Shown here: positions 1-5,000 of the stretch, in pieces | How the letters are laid out: each line of letters opens with the position of its first letter | Position numbering within the stretch: position 1 is the first letter of the stretch | Assembly (NCBI GenBank): GCA_035628035.1 | Contig: DASPKS010000269.1 | Location: 1 to 5,000, forward strand | DNA length: 5,000 bases | Direction: 5' to 3' | Source: DASPKS01 sp035628035 | GTDB taxonomy: Bacteria; Bacteroidota; Rhodothermia; Rhodothermales; Rubricoccaceae | Program-made: the position numbers and the translations under genes | The notes under the pieces: model-generated | Told to the model about the DNA's origin: nothing | What the model saw: only the letters and a program-made list of their open reading frames with translations | Database searches by the model: none

Positions 1-570
1 CTGAGCGTGGCGGCCGTCGCCCACATTGCCGAGGCGAAGGAGAACGGCGACACCCTTGGCGGGGCCTACGAGGTGGTCGCTACGGGCGTGCCCGTCGGGC
101 TCGGCTCGTACGCCCACTGGGACCGCCGCCTCGACGGGCGCCTCGCGCAGGCCATCCTCTCCATCCCCGCCCAGAAGGCCGTCGAGGTCGGCGACGGGTT
201 CGTGGCTGCGTCACGGCCGGGCTCGGCGGTCCACGACGAGATCGTGCACGGCGAAGCGGACCGGCTCACGCGCGCCACCAACCGGGCCGGCGGCGTCGAA
301 GGGGGGGTCACGAACGGGATGCCCGTCGTCGTGCGGGGGTACATGAAGCCGATTCCCACGCTCATCCGCCCGCTCAGGACCGTGGACCTCGCCACGGGCG
401 AGGCGCGGCCGACGCGCTACGAGCGGAGCGACGTGACGAGCGTGCCCGCCGCGAGCGTGGTGGCCGAGGCGATGGTGGCGTGGGTGCTCGCCGAGGCCCT
501 CCTCGACCGCTACGGGGGGGACACGTTCGAGGCGCTCCGCGAGCGGCTCGCCGCCGACCGCGCTCCCTGA
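1..570 (+). CDS. aroC: Chorismate synthase, C-terminal half (5' end outside window)
   Basis: Chorismate synthase converts 5-enolpyruvylshikimate-3-phosphate to chorismate, the last step of the shikimate pathway. It is a cytoplasmic enzyme that needs reduced FMN. The frame is open from base 1, so the GTG at 7 is internal and the first half of the usual 350-400 residues is missing. The 189 visible residues carry family signatures in order: GLGSYAHWDRRLDGRLA (33-49), VEVGDGF (61-67), HDE (78-80), TNRAGGVEGGVTNG (93-106), KPIPT (116-120), the ERSD motif with its conserved active-site Asp (141-144) and VPAASVVAEAMV (148-159). The active-site histidines of the family lie in the missing half. The wording resembles the actinobacterial/Thermus-like form more than the enterobacterial one. 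The gene ends at a TGA 9 bases before the stop codon of the convergent deacetylase gene. The visible part shows no frameshift or loss of signature residues. Confidence 0.96.
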   Translation: MSVAAVAHIAEAKENGDTLGGAYEVVATGVPVGLGSYAHWDRRLDGRLAQAILSIPAQKAVEVGDGFVAASRPGSAVHDEIVHGEADRLTRATNRAGGVEGGVTNGMPVVVRGYMKPIPTLIRPLRTVDLATGEARPTRYERSDVTSVPAASVVAEAMVAWVLAEALLDRYGGDTFEALRERLAADRAP

Positions 571-572
571 CG

Positions 573-595
573 GCGGGCGCTAGCTCAGCGCCGGC
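573..595. terminator. Candidate bidirectional terminator hairpin at the aroC/deacetylase convergent junction
   Basis: GGCGCT at 576-581 pairs with AGCGCC at 587-592 around a five-base loop. After a G-G mismatch the stem gains two more pairs (573-574 with 594-595). The loop and right arm lie inside the 3' end of the minus-strand deacetylase gene, and its TAG stop (580-582) sits at the stem-loop junction. There is no T-tract on either strand, so it is not a classical intrinsic terminator. Short G+C-rich inverted repeats occur by chance every few hundred bases at this composition. Position at the junction is the main support. Confidence 0.3.
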
Positions 596-1470
596 TCGGG
601 CGCGGCCAGTGCCCCGGTCCCAAACGCCTCGGCGAGGACCTCCCGCACCGGGCGGAAGGCGAAGTGCGCGAGGAGGTGCTGCAGCTTCCGCTCGGCCGTC
701 CGCAGCCCCACGTAGTACCGGAACCGCCGGTGCGGGGGGAGCCCCGGGATACGCGGCTGGCCGGGGTCGATCTCGCGGGGGTGGATGTAGAGGTTCACCG
801 GCTGGTGGCGGCGGTCGTTCGACGCCCGCATCGCGTACGTGATGAAGCGGAGTGGGAGCAGGCGGAGGTAGCCGCCCCCGCTGTACGGGATGGGCCACCC
901 GGCCACGCGGTGGATGGAGAGCGGGAGTTCGAGGAGGGTGTGGCCCGCCGGGGTCGTCAGCCGCGTCGGACGGTCCCCGATCTGGGGGAAGCCCCCGTGC
1001 GCGTGCGCGGCCGGGAACACGCTGGAGTCGTACACGAACCCCTCCTCGGCGAGGACGTCGAGCGCCCACCGGGTGTCGGGCCGGATGCTGAAGCCGGGCG
1101 CGCGGTAGCCGAGCACCGGCTCGCCGGTGAGGTCCTCGGTGCGTCGCTTCGCCGCCGCGACGTCGGCGCGGAAGCCGGCCGGCGTCTGGTCGTAGATGAG
1201 GGCGTGGTGGTACCCGTGCGAGCCGAGCTCGTGGCCCCGCGCGGCGACGCGGCGGACAAGGTCGGGGTAGTGCTCGGCCACCCACCCCAGCACGAAGAAC
1301 GTCGCCTTGGTCTCGGCCGCGTCGAGGAGGTCGAGGAGCCGCTCGGTGTTTCGCTCGACGCGGCTCTCGAGGCCGCCCCACGTCTCGAACGGGAACGCCA
1401 CCCCCACCCCGAGGATGTGAAACCAGTCCTCGAGGTCGACGGTGAAGGCGTTGGCGACGGGGGGGCTCAT
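580..1470 (-). CDS. Polysaccharide deacetylase, NodB fold, exosortase/EPS-locus-like subfamily (DUF3473-type C terminus)
   Basis: A 296-residue protein of carbohydrate esterase family 4 type, expected to remove acetyl groups from N-acetylated sugars of a glycan by metal-dependent hydrolysis. NodB motifs appear in order: TVDLEDW (10-16) replaces the common TFDDG; HELGSHGYHH (80-89) holds the likely metal ligands H85 and H89; RAPGFS (123-128) is motif 3; YDSSVFP (147-153) is motif 4; LYIHPREIDP (227-236) holds the motif 5 His (H230). The end, from about 196 (YSGGGYLRLLP onward, with RRFRYYVG at 248-255), matches my recall of the DUF3473 extension of deacetylases linked to exosortase and exopolysaccharide loci. 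No signal peptide or membrane segment is seen, so it is probably cytoplasmic. The ATG at 1470 is chosen because it overlaps the upstream gene's TGA as ATGA and lies just before motif 1. This implies translational coupling. In-frame sequence upstream of it is only a shadow of the methyltransferase gene. The family call is firm; the glycan substrate is unknown. Confidence 0.9.
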   Translation of the reverse strand: MSPPVANAFTVDLEDWFHILGVGVAFPFETWGGLESRVERNTERLLDLLDAAETKATFFVLGWVAEHYPDLVRRVAARGHELGSHGYHHALIYDQTPAGFRADVAAAKRRTEDLTGEPVLGYRAPGFSIRPDTRWALDVLAEEGFVYDSSVFPAAHAHGGFPQIGDRPTRLTTPAGHTLLELPLSIHRVAGWPIPYSGGGYLRLLPLRFITYAMRASNDRRHQPVNLYIHPREIDPGQPRIPGLPPHRRFRYYVGLRTAERKLQHLLAHFAFRPVREVLAEAFGTGALAAPEPALS

Positions 1471-2156
1471 CGGCGGAGGTCCACCTTCACGAACAGCTCG
1501 CGCCCCCACTCGGTGATGGTGTAGCGGCCGGCCCACCCCGCCTCGCGGAGGAGCCCCTCCACCTGCAGGCGCGTGTAGAGGTAGAGCGGGCACTTGCGGA
1601 GGCGGTAGCGGACGGCGCGCTGCCAGGCCAGCGGGCCGCCGGCCTTGGGGAAGCTCATGTAAACCTCCCGCGTGACCTCGCGGCCGAGCTTCGCCAGCAC
1701 CGGCGCCGGCTCGCGGATGTAGTCGAAGAACCCCATGAGCACGGCGGCATCGAACGTCCGCCCGGGGGCGTAGTCGAGATAGGGCGCGTGGACGAACGCG
1801 ACCTCGCCGCCGACGCCGGCCTCGCGGATCGTCTTCTCGGCGAGGTCGAGCATCTCCCGCGCGATGTCGAGCGCGACGACCTCCTTCCCCTGCCGGAGGA
1901 ACTCGACGACGTAGCGGCCCGAGCCGCAGCCCACGTCGAGCACGCTGCGGATCTCCGGCTTGGCGGTGTGCCGCAGGACCTCCTCGAACCGGAGGAACAT
2001 CGACTTCCGGAACGTCCGGTCGACGAACCGCTCGAAGGCGTTTCGGGGCCGGGCGTGGCCGTAGATGCTGTCGAAGTCGGCCGCGTAGCCGTCGAAGAAG
2101 TGCTGGACGTCGGCGGTGACGGCGTCGGGCGCCGCGGGAGGAGAGGCGGTAGGCAT
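1467..2156 (-). CDS. Class I SAM-dependent methyltransferase
   Basis: A 229-residue single-domain methyltransferase. The Rossmann core is clear: motif I VLDVGCGSGRY (72-82) binds S-adenosylmethionine, VVALDIA (93-99) ends in the acidic residue D97 that normally holds the SAM ribose, and FDAAVLMGFFDYI (135-147) is the motif IV/post-motif region. The N-terminal stretch HFFDGYAADFDSIYG (19-33) resembles the lid helix of ubiquinone/biotin-type small-molecule methyltransferases. The C-terminal LYTRLQVEGLLREAGW (193-208) is the usual closing helix and strand of this fold. No signal peptide or membrane segment is visible. It is the first gene of a pair with the deacetylase (4-base ATGA overlap), so the substrate may be a sugar, a sugar nucleotide or a lipid carrier. 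That is inference. The ATG at 2156 is the only sensible start: the core begins soon after it, and the frame upstream runs through the promoter region into a shadow of the divergent gene. No Shine-Dalgarno sequence is seen (CCCACCACCGCCC precedes the ATG), as is common in Bacteroidota. Confidence 0.88.
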   Translation of the reverse strand: MPTASPPAAPDAVTADVQHFFDGYAADFDSIYGHARPRNAFERFVDRTFRKSMFLRFEEVLRHTAKPEIRSVLDVGCGSGRYVVEFLRQGKEVVALDIAREMLDLAEKTIREAGVGGEVAFVHAPYLDYAPGRTFDAAVLMGFFDYIREPAPVLAKLGREVTREVYMSFPKAGGPLAWQRAVRYRLRKCPLYLYTRLQVEGLLREAGWAGRYTITEWGRELFVKVDLRR

Positions 2157-2177
2157 GGGCGGTGGTGGGAGGGCCGG

Positions 2178-2210
2178 CGAATGTAGGGCGGGGTAGGGGA
2201 GGAGGGCAAC
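2178..2210 (-). promoter_or_regulatory. Candidate Bacteroidota-type promoter for the methyltransferase-deacetylase operon
   Basis: On the minus strand, TACATTCG (2185 to 2178) matches the Bacteroidota -7 consensus TAnnTTTG at five of six fixed positions. GTTG (2210 to 2207) lies 21 bases upstream and matches the -33 element TTTG at three of four. The 21-base spacer is within the known range of about 19-21. Transcription would begin near 2171, giving a leader of roughly 15 bases before the ATG at 2156. A/T-rich boxes are rare in this G+C-rich sequence, which makes the match more notable. It remains a two-element consensus match. Confidence 0.4.
2186..2206 (+). other. Potential G-quadruplex motif in the promoter spacer
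   Basis: The plus strand has four G-runs with short loops: GGG (2186-2188), C, GGGG (2190-2193), TA, GGGG (2196-2199), AGGA, GGG (2204-2206). This fits the canonical G3+N1-7 rule for an intramolecular quadruplex. Three further GGG runs lie at 2157-2159, 2167-2169 and 2171-2173. The motif coincides exactly with the spacer between the candidate -33 and -7 elements of the minus-strand promoter. The G-rich strand is the template strand for that operon and the coding-sense strand upstream of crtI. G-runs are frequent at this base composition, so chance is a real alternative. Confidence 0.4.
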
Positions 2211-2238
2211 CGGCCCCGGGGGCGGAACGCCGCACGTC

Positions 2239-2254
2239 CCCGCCGGTAGGCGGG
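2239..2254. repeat. Short perfect inverted repeat upstream of crtI
   Basis: CCCGCC (2239-2244) and GGCGGG (2249-2254) form a perfect 6-bp stem around a GGTA loop, 19 bases before the crtI ATG. It could fold in the crtI leader RNA, or be a small operator or an extragenic palindrome. The loop and right arm contain a TAG (2247-2249) that is in frame with crtI and limits how far upstream its start can be. Nothing identifies a binding protein, and chance is plausible at this G+C content. Confidence 0.3.
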
Positions 2255-2273
2255 CCGGCCTTCCCGCGCTCCG

Positions 2274-3863
2274 ATGGCTGACTGGATGGTGCGCCTGGCG
2301 CACCGCGCCGACGCCCGGCTCAACCTCCGTCGTACGCCCGTCCCGCTCACGCCTGGGGCTCCGCACGCCGTCGTCGTCGGGGCGGGCTTGGGGGGGCTGG
2401 CCGCCGCCGTTCGCCTCCTCGTGCGCGGCTACCGCGTGACGGTGGTGGACCGCCTCGACCAGCCCGGCGGCCGCGCGCGCGTCTTCCGCGAGGGCGGCTA
2501 CACCTTCGACGCCGGGCCCACCCTCATCACGGCGCCGTTCCTCTTCGAGGAGCTGTGGGCGCTGGCGGGCGAATCGCTGTCCGACCACGTGGCGGTGGCC
2601 CCCATCGCGCCGTTCTACCGCATCCGCTTCGACGATGGCGGATGGTTCGACTACACCGGCGACGCGGAGGCGATGCGCCACGAGGTCGCGAAGTTCAACC
2701 CCGCCGACGTGGACGGCTACGCGCGCTTCCTGGAGAAGAGCGAGGCCATCTTCCGCGTGGGGTTCGAGGAACTGGGCCACGTCCCCTTTTCGAAGGCCAT
2801 CGACATGGCGCGGATCGTCCCGGCGATGGTGGCGCTGGAGAGCCACCGGAGCGTCTACAGCCTCGTCGCGAAGTACGTCCGCGACCCCCGCCTCCGCGTG
2901 GTGTTCTCGTTTCACCCCCTCCTCGTCGGCGGCAACCCGTTCTCGACGACGAGCATCTATGCGCTCATCGCGTTCCTCGAGCGGAAGTGGGGCGTGTGGT
3001 ACGCTATGGGCGGGACGGGCGCCCTCGTGCGCGGGCTCGCCGACCTCATCGGGCGGCTGGGGGGCACGTTCCGGCCGGGGGAGACCGTCGCGGAGATCAC
3101 GATCGACGGCGAGGGCCGGCGGCCGCGCGCGACGGGCGTGCAGCTCGCCACAGGCGAGGCGATCCCGGCCGACCTCGTCGTCTCCAACGCCGACGCCGCG
3201 TGGACGTACCGCAACCTCGTCGCCGCCCGCTATCGCCGCACGTGGACCGACGCGCGCCTCGAGCGGGCGCACTACTCCATGAGCCTCTTCGTGTGGTACT
3301 TCGGGACGGCCCGGCAATACCCCGACGTGGCGCACCACACGATCCTCCTGGGCCCGCGCTACCGGGGGCTCCTCACGGACATCTTCGAAAGGAAAAAACT
3401 GGCCGACGACTTCTCGCTCTACCTCCACCGCCCCACCGCCACTGACCCCGCGATGGCGCCCGCCGGCCACGACGCGTTCTACGTCCTCTCGCCCGTGCCC
3501 CACCTCGACAGCGGCGACCCCTGGGACGACGCGCAGACGGAGCGCTACCGGGACGCCATCGAAGCGTACCTGGAGCGGACGGTGCTGCCCGACCTCCCGC
3601 GCCACCTCACCGTGAGCCGGGCGCTCACGCCGCGGGGCTTCCACGACGACTACCTCGCCGTGAAGGGGGCCGCGTTCTCGCTGGAGCCCACGCTCCGGCA
3701 GAGCGCCTACTTCCGCCCGCACAACGCGAGCGAGGACATCGAGGGGCTCTACCTCGTCGGCGCGGGGACGCACCCCGGCGCGGGGATGCCCGGCGTGCTC
3801 TCGTCGGCCCGCGTGCTCGACACCGTCGTGCCCGACCTCGCCGCGCTCAGCGCCGCACGGTAA
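2274..3863 (+). CDS. crtI: Phytoene desaturase, bacterial CrtI type
   Basis: CrtI is an FAD-dependent, membrane-associated enzyme that introduces double bonds into phytoene. It usually yields lycopene, the precursor of coloured carotenoids. This protein has 529 residues against about 490-510 in the family. The FAD-binding motif VVVGAGLGGLAAAVRL (33-48) is followed by QPGGRARVF (63-71) and FDAGPTLIT (78-86). The middle has SFHPLLVGGNPFSTTSIY (212-229) and WGVWYAMGGTGALV (239-252). VSNAD (303-307), AHHTILLGPRYR (353-364), DDFSLYLHRPTATDP (378-392), QSAYFRPHN (476-484) and LVGAGTHPGAGMPGVL (494-509) complete the CrtI pattern. These agree closely with my recall of Pantoea CrtI, which separates it from CrtD, CrtN or CrtO. 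The start is ATG 2274 or the second ATG at 2286; an in-frame TAG at 2247 excludes anything longer. It leaves about 30 residues, rich in Arg, before the FAD fold. It faces away from the methyltransferase operon, and its 3' end overlaps the next gene by 17 bases tail to tail. No crtB or other carotenoid gene is in view. Confidence 0.93.
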   Translation: MADWMVRLAHRADARLNLRRTPVPLTPGAPHAVVVGAGLGGLAAAVRLLVRGYRVTVVDRLDQPGGRARVFREGGYTFDAGPTLITAPFLFEELWALAGESLSDHVAVAPIAPFYRIRFDDGGWFDYTGDAEAMRHEVAKFNPADVDGYARFLEKSEAIFRVGFEELGHVPFSKAIDMARIVPAMVALESHRSVYSLVAKYVRDPRLRVVFSFHPLLVGGNPFSTTSIYALIAFLERKWGVWYAMGGTGALVRGLADLIGRLGGTFRPGETVAEITIDGEGRRPRATGVQLATGEAIPADLVVSNADAAWTYRNLVAARYRRTWTDARLERAHYSMSLFVWYFGTARQYPDVAHHTILLGPRYRGLLTDIFERKKLADDFSLYLHRPTATDPAMAPAGHDAFYVLSPVPHLDSGDPWDDAQTERYRDAIEAYLERTVLPDLPRHLTVSRALTPRGFHDDYLAVKGAAFSLEPTLRQSAYFRPHNASEDIEGLYLVGAGTHPGAGMPGVLSSARVLDTVVPDLAALSAAR

Positions 3864-5000
3864 CGGCGCGGACGGCGACGGCCTCGCCCGCCTGCACGCG
3901 CACCAGGTAAACCCCGCTGGGAAGCGCCCGCGCATCCAGCGTGAGCGGGTGCGTGCCGGCAGCGAGGGCGCCGTCGTGGAGCACCGCCACGCGCCGGCCC
4001 AGCACGTCGAACACCTCGGCGCGGACGGAAACAGGGGCCGGGAGGTCGAACCGCAGCGAGGCGATGGCCGAAGTCGGGTTGGGGACGGGCGCGTGGAGGG
4101 CGAAGGCGGCGGGGAGGTCGGCGCCCGGCTCGTTGGGCGTGGTGCCGGCGCCCTCGTAGGGGCCCAGCTCCACGCTCGGCCCCTGCACGCGCGGCTCGCC
4201 GTCGAGGTCGAGCGGGAGCGGCTCGGCGGTGTTGCCGTCGCCGTCGAGGTCGAGGCTGTCGGCGGGGAGGAGGGCGGCGTCGCCGAAGTCGATAGCGGGG
4301 CTGCCCGGCTCCAGGCGGAGGTTGCCATAGTCGTCGTCGGCCGTGCCCCACTCGTTGTCGGGGCCGGCGGCAGGGGGGCGGTTGAACACCGGGTCGGCGT
4401 CGAGCACGGCGGTGCCGCTCGCGTAGCCGCCCTCTACGATGGCGTGGGAGACCGTAGCCGTCGCCCCCGAGGCGGTCTGGATCTGCGCGGCGCCCTGGTT
4501 CTGCCAGAAGACACTGTTATGGGCTTGGGCGGAACCTCCGGTGACCACGTAGAGCCCGCTCCCTTGCCGCGCCGTCTGAGCGGTGAGCCAGTTCTCGCTA
4601 AGCGTCGTGTTGCTAAGGACGAGCGTGCCAGTTCCCGCGATTCCGCCGCCGCGGGCCTCGCGCCTACTGCTACTAATGGGCCCAATAGCCTCTACGCCGT
4701 TGCCGACCAGTCGACAGTTCGCAAACGAAGCAGAGCCCGCCCTGAGGTCGACAGCCCCCCCATAGCCCAACGTGGTGAATATGCTCTTTTGCTCCAAGCG
4801 GACCGCATTGCCGATGAACGCACAGTTCGCGAAGGAGACGACCGTGCCTGCCCCGTTCACGGAAACCGCGCCACCAGATACTATCACGTTGTCGGTTACG
4901 GTGGCCCCTGCTACGTTCCGCATGAACGACGTGCGGACGAACTCTACATTCCCGGTTGCCACGTAGACGGCTCCACCTCCTAATGTCGAATTGGTACCGG
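3847..5000 (-). CDS. Secreted beta-helix protein with choice-of-anchor-Q-like region and type IX secretion C-terminal domain (5' end outside window)
   Basis: The frame is open to the window edge, so the GTG at 4962 is internal, not a start. At least 383 residues are visible and the signal peptide lies outside. Residues 1-170 are degenerate right-handed beta-helix coils of about 29-38 residues. Each opens with a Gly-rich GGAV-like turn (near 8, 42, 80, 117 and 147) and continues to patterns such as FANCAFIGN (56-64), FANCRLVGN (92-100), LSNTTLSEN (128-136) and HNSVFWQN (160-167). Residues 199-283 look like a choice-of-anchor Q region: LDADPVF, WGTADDDYGNLRL, GSPAIDFGD, a calcium-loop-like DLDGDGN (250-256), LDLDGEPR and VELGPYEG. 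A linker leads to the sorting domain at about 299-383: FALHAPVPNPT, VFDVLGRRVAVL (329-340), LPSGVYLVRV (359-368) and a basic end. In known cargo this domain directs export across the outer membrane and is usually cleaved off. No catalytic motif is visible, so an adhesin-like or glycan-binding surface role is only a guess. The coding G+C falls sharply upstream of about position 4500. Confidence 0.9.
   Translation of the reverse strand, partial: GTNSTLGGGAVYVATGNVEFVRTSFMRNVAGATVTDNVIVSGGAVSVNGAGTVVSFANCAFIGNAVRLEQKSIFTTLGYGGAVDLRAGSASFANCRLVGNGVEAIGPISSSRREARGGGIAGTGTLVLSNTTLSENWLTAQTARQGSGLYVVTGGSAQAHNSVFWQNQGAAQIQTASGATATVSHAIVEGGYASGTAVLDADPVFNRPPAAGPDNEWGTADDDYGNLRLEPGSPAIDFGDAALLPADSLDLDGDGNTAEPLPLDLDGEPRVQGPSVELGPYEGAGTTPNEPGADLPAAFALHAPVPNPTSAIASLRFDLPAPVSVRAEVFDVLGRRVAVLHDGALAAGTHPLTLDARALPSGVYLVRVQAGEAVAVRAVTVRR
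3850..3869. terminator. Candidate bidirectional terminator hairpin at the crtI/surface-protein convergent junction
   Basis: GCGCCG (3850-3855) and CGGCGC (3864-3869) form a perfect 6-bp stem with an eight-base loop. The loop holds the crtI TAA (3861-3863), and the left arm abuts the minus-strand TGA (3847-3849). Both genes therefore code through part of it. No T-tract follows on either strand. It is the only structure I can see that could end transcription between these overlapping convergent genes, but chance remains possible. Confidence 0.3.

Larger units (their letters stand above)
2157..2273. promoter_or_regulatory. Divergent intergenic region between methyltransferase and phytoene desaturase genes
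   Basis: These 117 bases separate two outward-facing starts, so they must hold the promoter for the methyltransferase-deacetylase pair and probably that for crtI. The plus strand of the half near the methyltransferase is unusually G-rich, with several runs of three or more G between 2157 and 2206. A convincing promoter is seen only toward the minus strand. Reading toward crtI I find no TAnnTTTG-like or TATAAT-like box and no Shine-Dalgarno sequence in front of the ATG at 2274. The crtI promoter may be degenerate or regulator-dependent. Confidence 0.7.

Noticed and set aside
664..1524. Plus-strand open frame of 286 codons opposite the deacetylase
   Set aside because: Its composition is that of a shadow frame (Val, Glu, Arg and Gly-rich), with no motif, while the opposite strand carries an intact enzyme. 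The plus-strand frame at 3949-4983 opposite the surface protein is rejected for the same reason.
2214..2221. CCCCGGGG palindrome in the intergenic region
   Set aside because: It is an 8-base self-complementary G+C sequence with no loop and no partner copy nearby. It is expected often at this composition and has no other support as an operator.
1471..2235. Possible N-terminal extension of the deacetylase to 2235 (551 codons)
   Set aside because: The extra part is an out-of-frame reading of the methyltransferase gene, full of Arg and Pro. The ATG at 1470 fits the ATGA overlap and the start of NodB motif 1.
3393..3398. A6 run in crtI as a slippery or frameshift site
   Set aside because: It encodes Lys374-Lys375 in the conserved IFERKKLADDFS region. 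The CrtI frame continues correctly to the end, and no alternative frame downstream has recognisable content.
2274..4328. Long minus-strand open frame running from 4328 through crtI into the methyltransferase gene (953 codons in all)
   Set aside because: It is the open shadow frame typical of very G+C-rich DNA. Only the part after the ATG at 2156 has a recognisable fold. The rest is Arg/Pro/Ala/Val-rich low-information sequence opposite a clear CrtI gene.
301..4761. Five G7/C7 mononucleotide tracts (301-307, 514-520, 1459-1465, 2390-2396, 4755-4761), one next to the deacetylase start, as possible phase-variation switches
   Set aside because: At about 75% G+C a random 5-kb sequence should hold roughly six runs of this length. 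All the tracts sit in frame within conserved Gly or Pro codons, and no gene is out of frame. Nothing exceeds chance.
4960..4962. GTG as the start codon of the beta-helix protein
   Set aside because: The same frame continues upstream to the window edge with sequence that fits another beta-helix turn (STLGGGAVYVATGN). The true start must lie outside the window.

Overview
The window is GC-rich chromosomal DNA. Hand counts of sample 60-base blocks give about 75-82% G+C over most of it. It holds five protein genes and almost no spare sequence. The best clue to the organism is the last gene, which ends in a C-terminal sorting domain of the type IX secretion system, a system confined to the Bacteroidota and close relatives. 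High G+C, a type IX cargo protein, a bacterial CrtI and no clear Shine-Dalgarno sequences together suggest the Rhodothermales branch (Rhodothermus, Salinibacter, Rubricoccus and Rubrivirga relatives). This placement is inferred from gene content, not from a marker-gene comparison.

Layout: (1) 1-570, plus strand, is the C-terminal half of chorismate synthase (aroC), cut by the window edge. (2) 580-1470, minus strand, is a NodB-fold polysaccharide deacetylase resembling the exosortase/exopolysaccharide-associated subfamily. (3) 1467-2156, minus strand, is a class I SAM-dependent methyltransferase. Its stop codon overlaps the deacetylase start as ATGA, so genes 3 then 2 form a two-gene operon. 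(4) 2157-2273 is the only real intergenic region. It is a divergent promoter region with a Bacteroidota-like promoter candidate, a G-run cluster and a small hairpin. (5) 2274-3863, plus strand, is a CrtI-type phytoene desaturase of carotenoid synthesis. (6) 3847-5000, minus strand, is the C-terminal part of a secreted beta-helix protein with a choice-of-anchor-Q-like region and a type IX sorting domain. It is cut by the right edge.

The genes do not form one pathway. AroC belongs to aromatic amino acid synthesis, CrtI makes coloured carotenoids, and the last gene encodes a cell-surface or secreted protein. The methyltransferase-deacetylase pair is probably a small surface-glycan modification module, but its substrate cannot be read from the sequence. 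Packing is extreme: one convergent junction has a 9-base gap and the other a 17-base overlap. Each has a perfect 6-bp G+C-rich inverted repeat at the stop codons, possibly a compact bidirectional terminator.

I found no RNA gene, mobile element, CRISPR array or clearly new defence or biosynthetic system. The points most worth a second look are the divergent promoter region, the two convergent junctions, the methyltransferase-deacetylase pair and the fall in G+C within the beta-helix gene.
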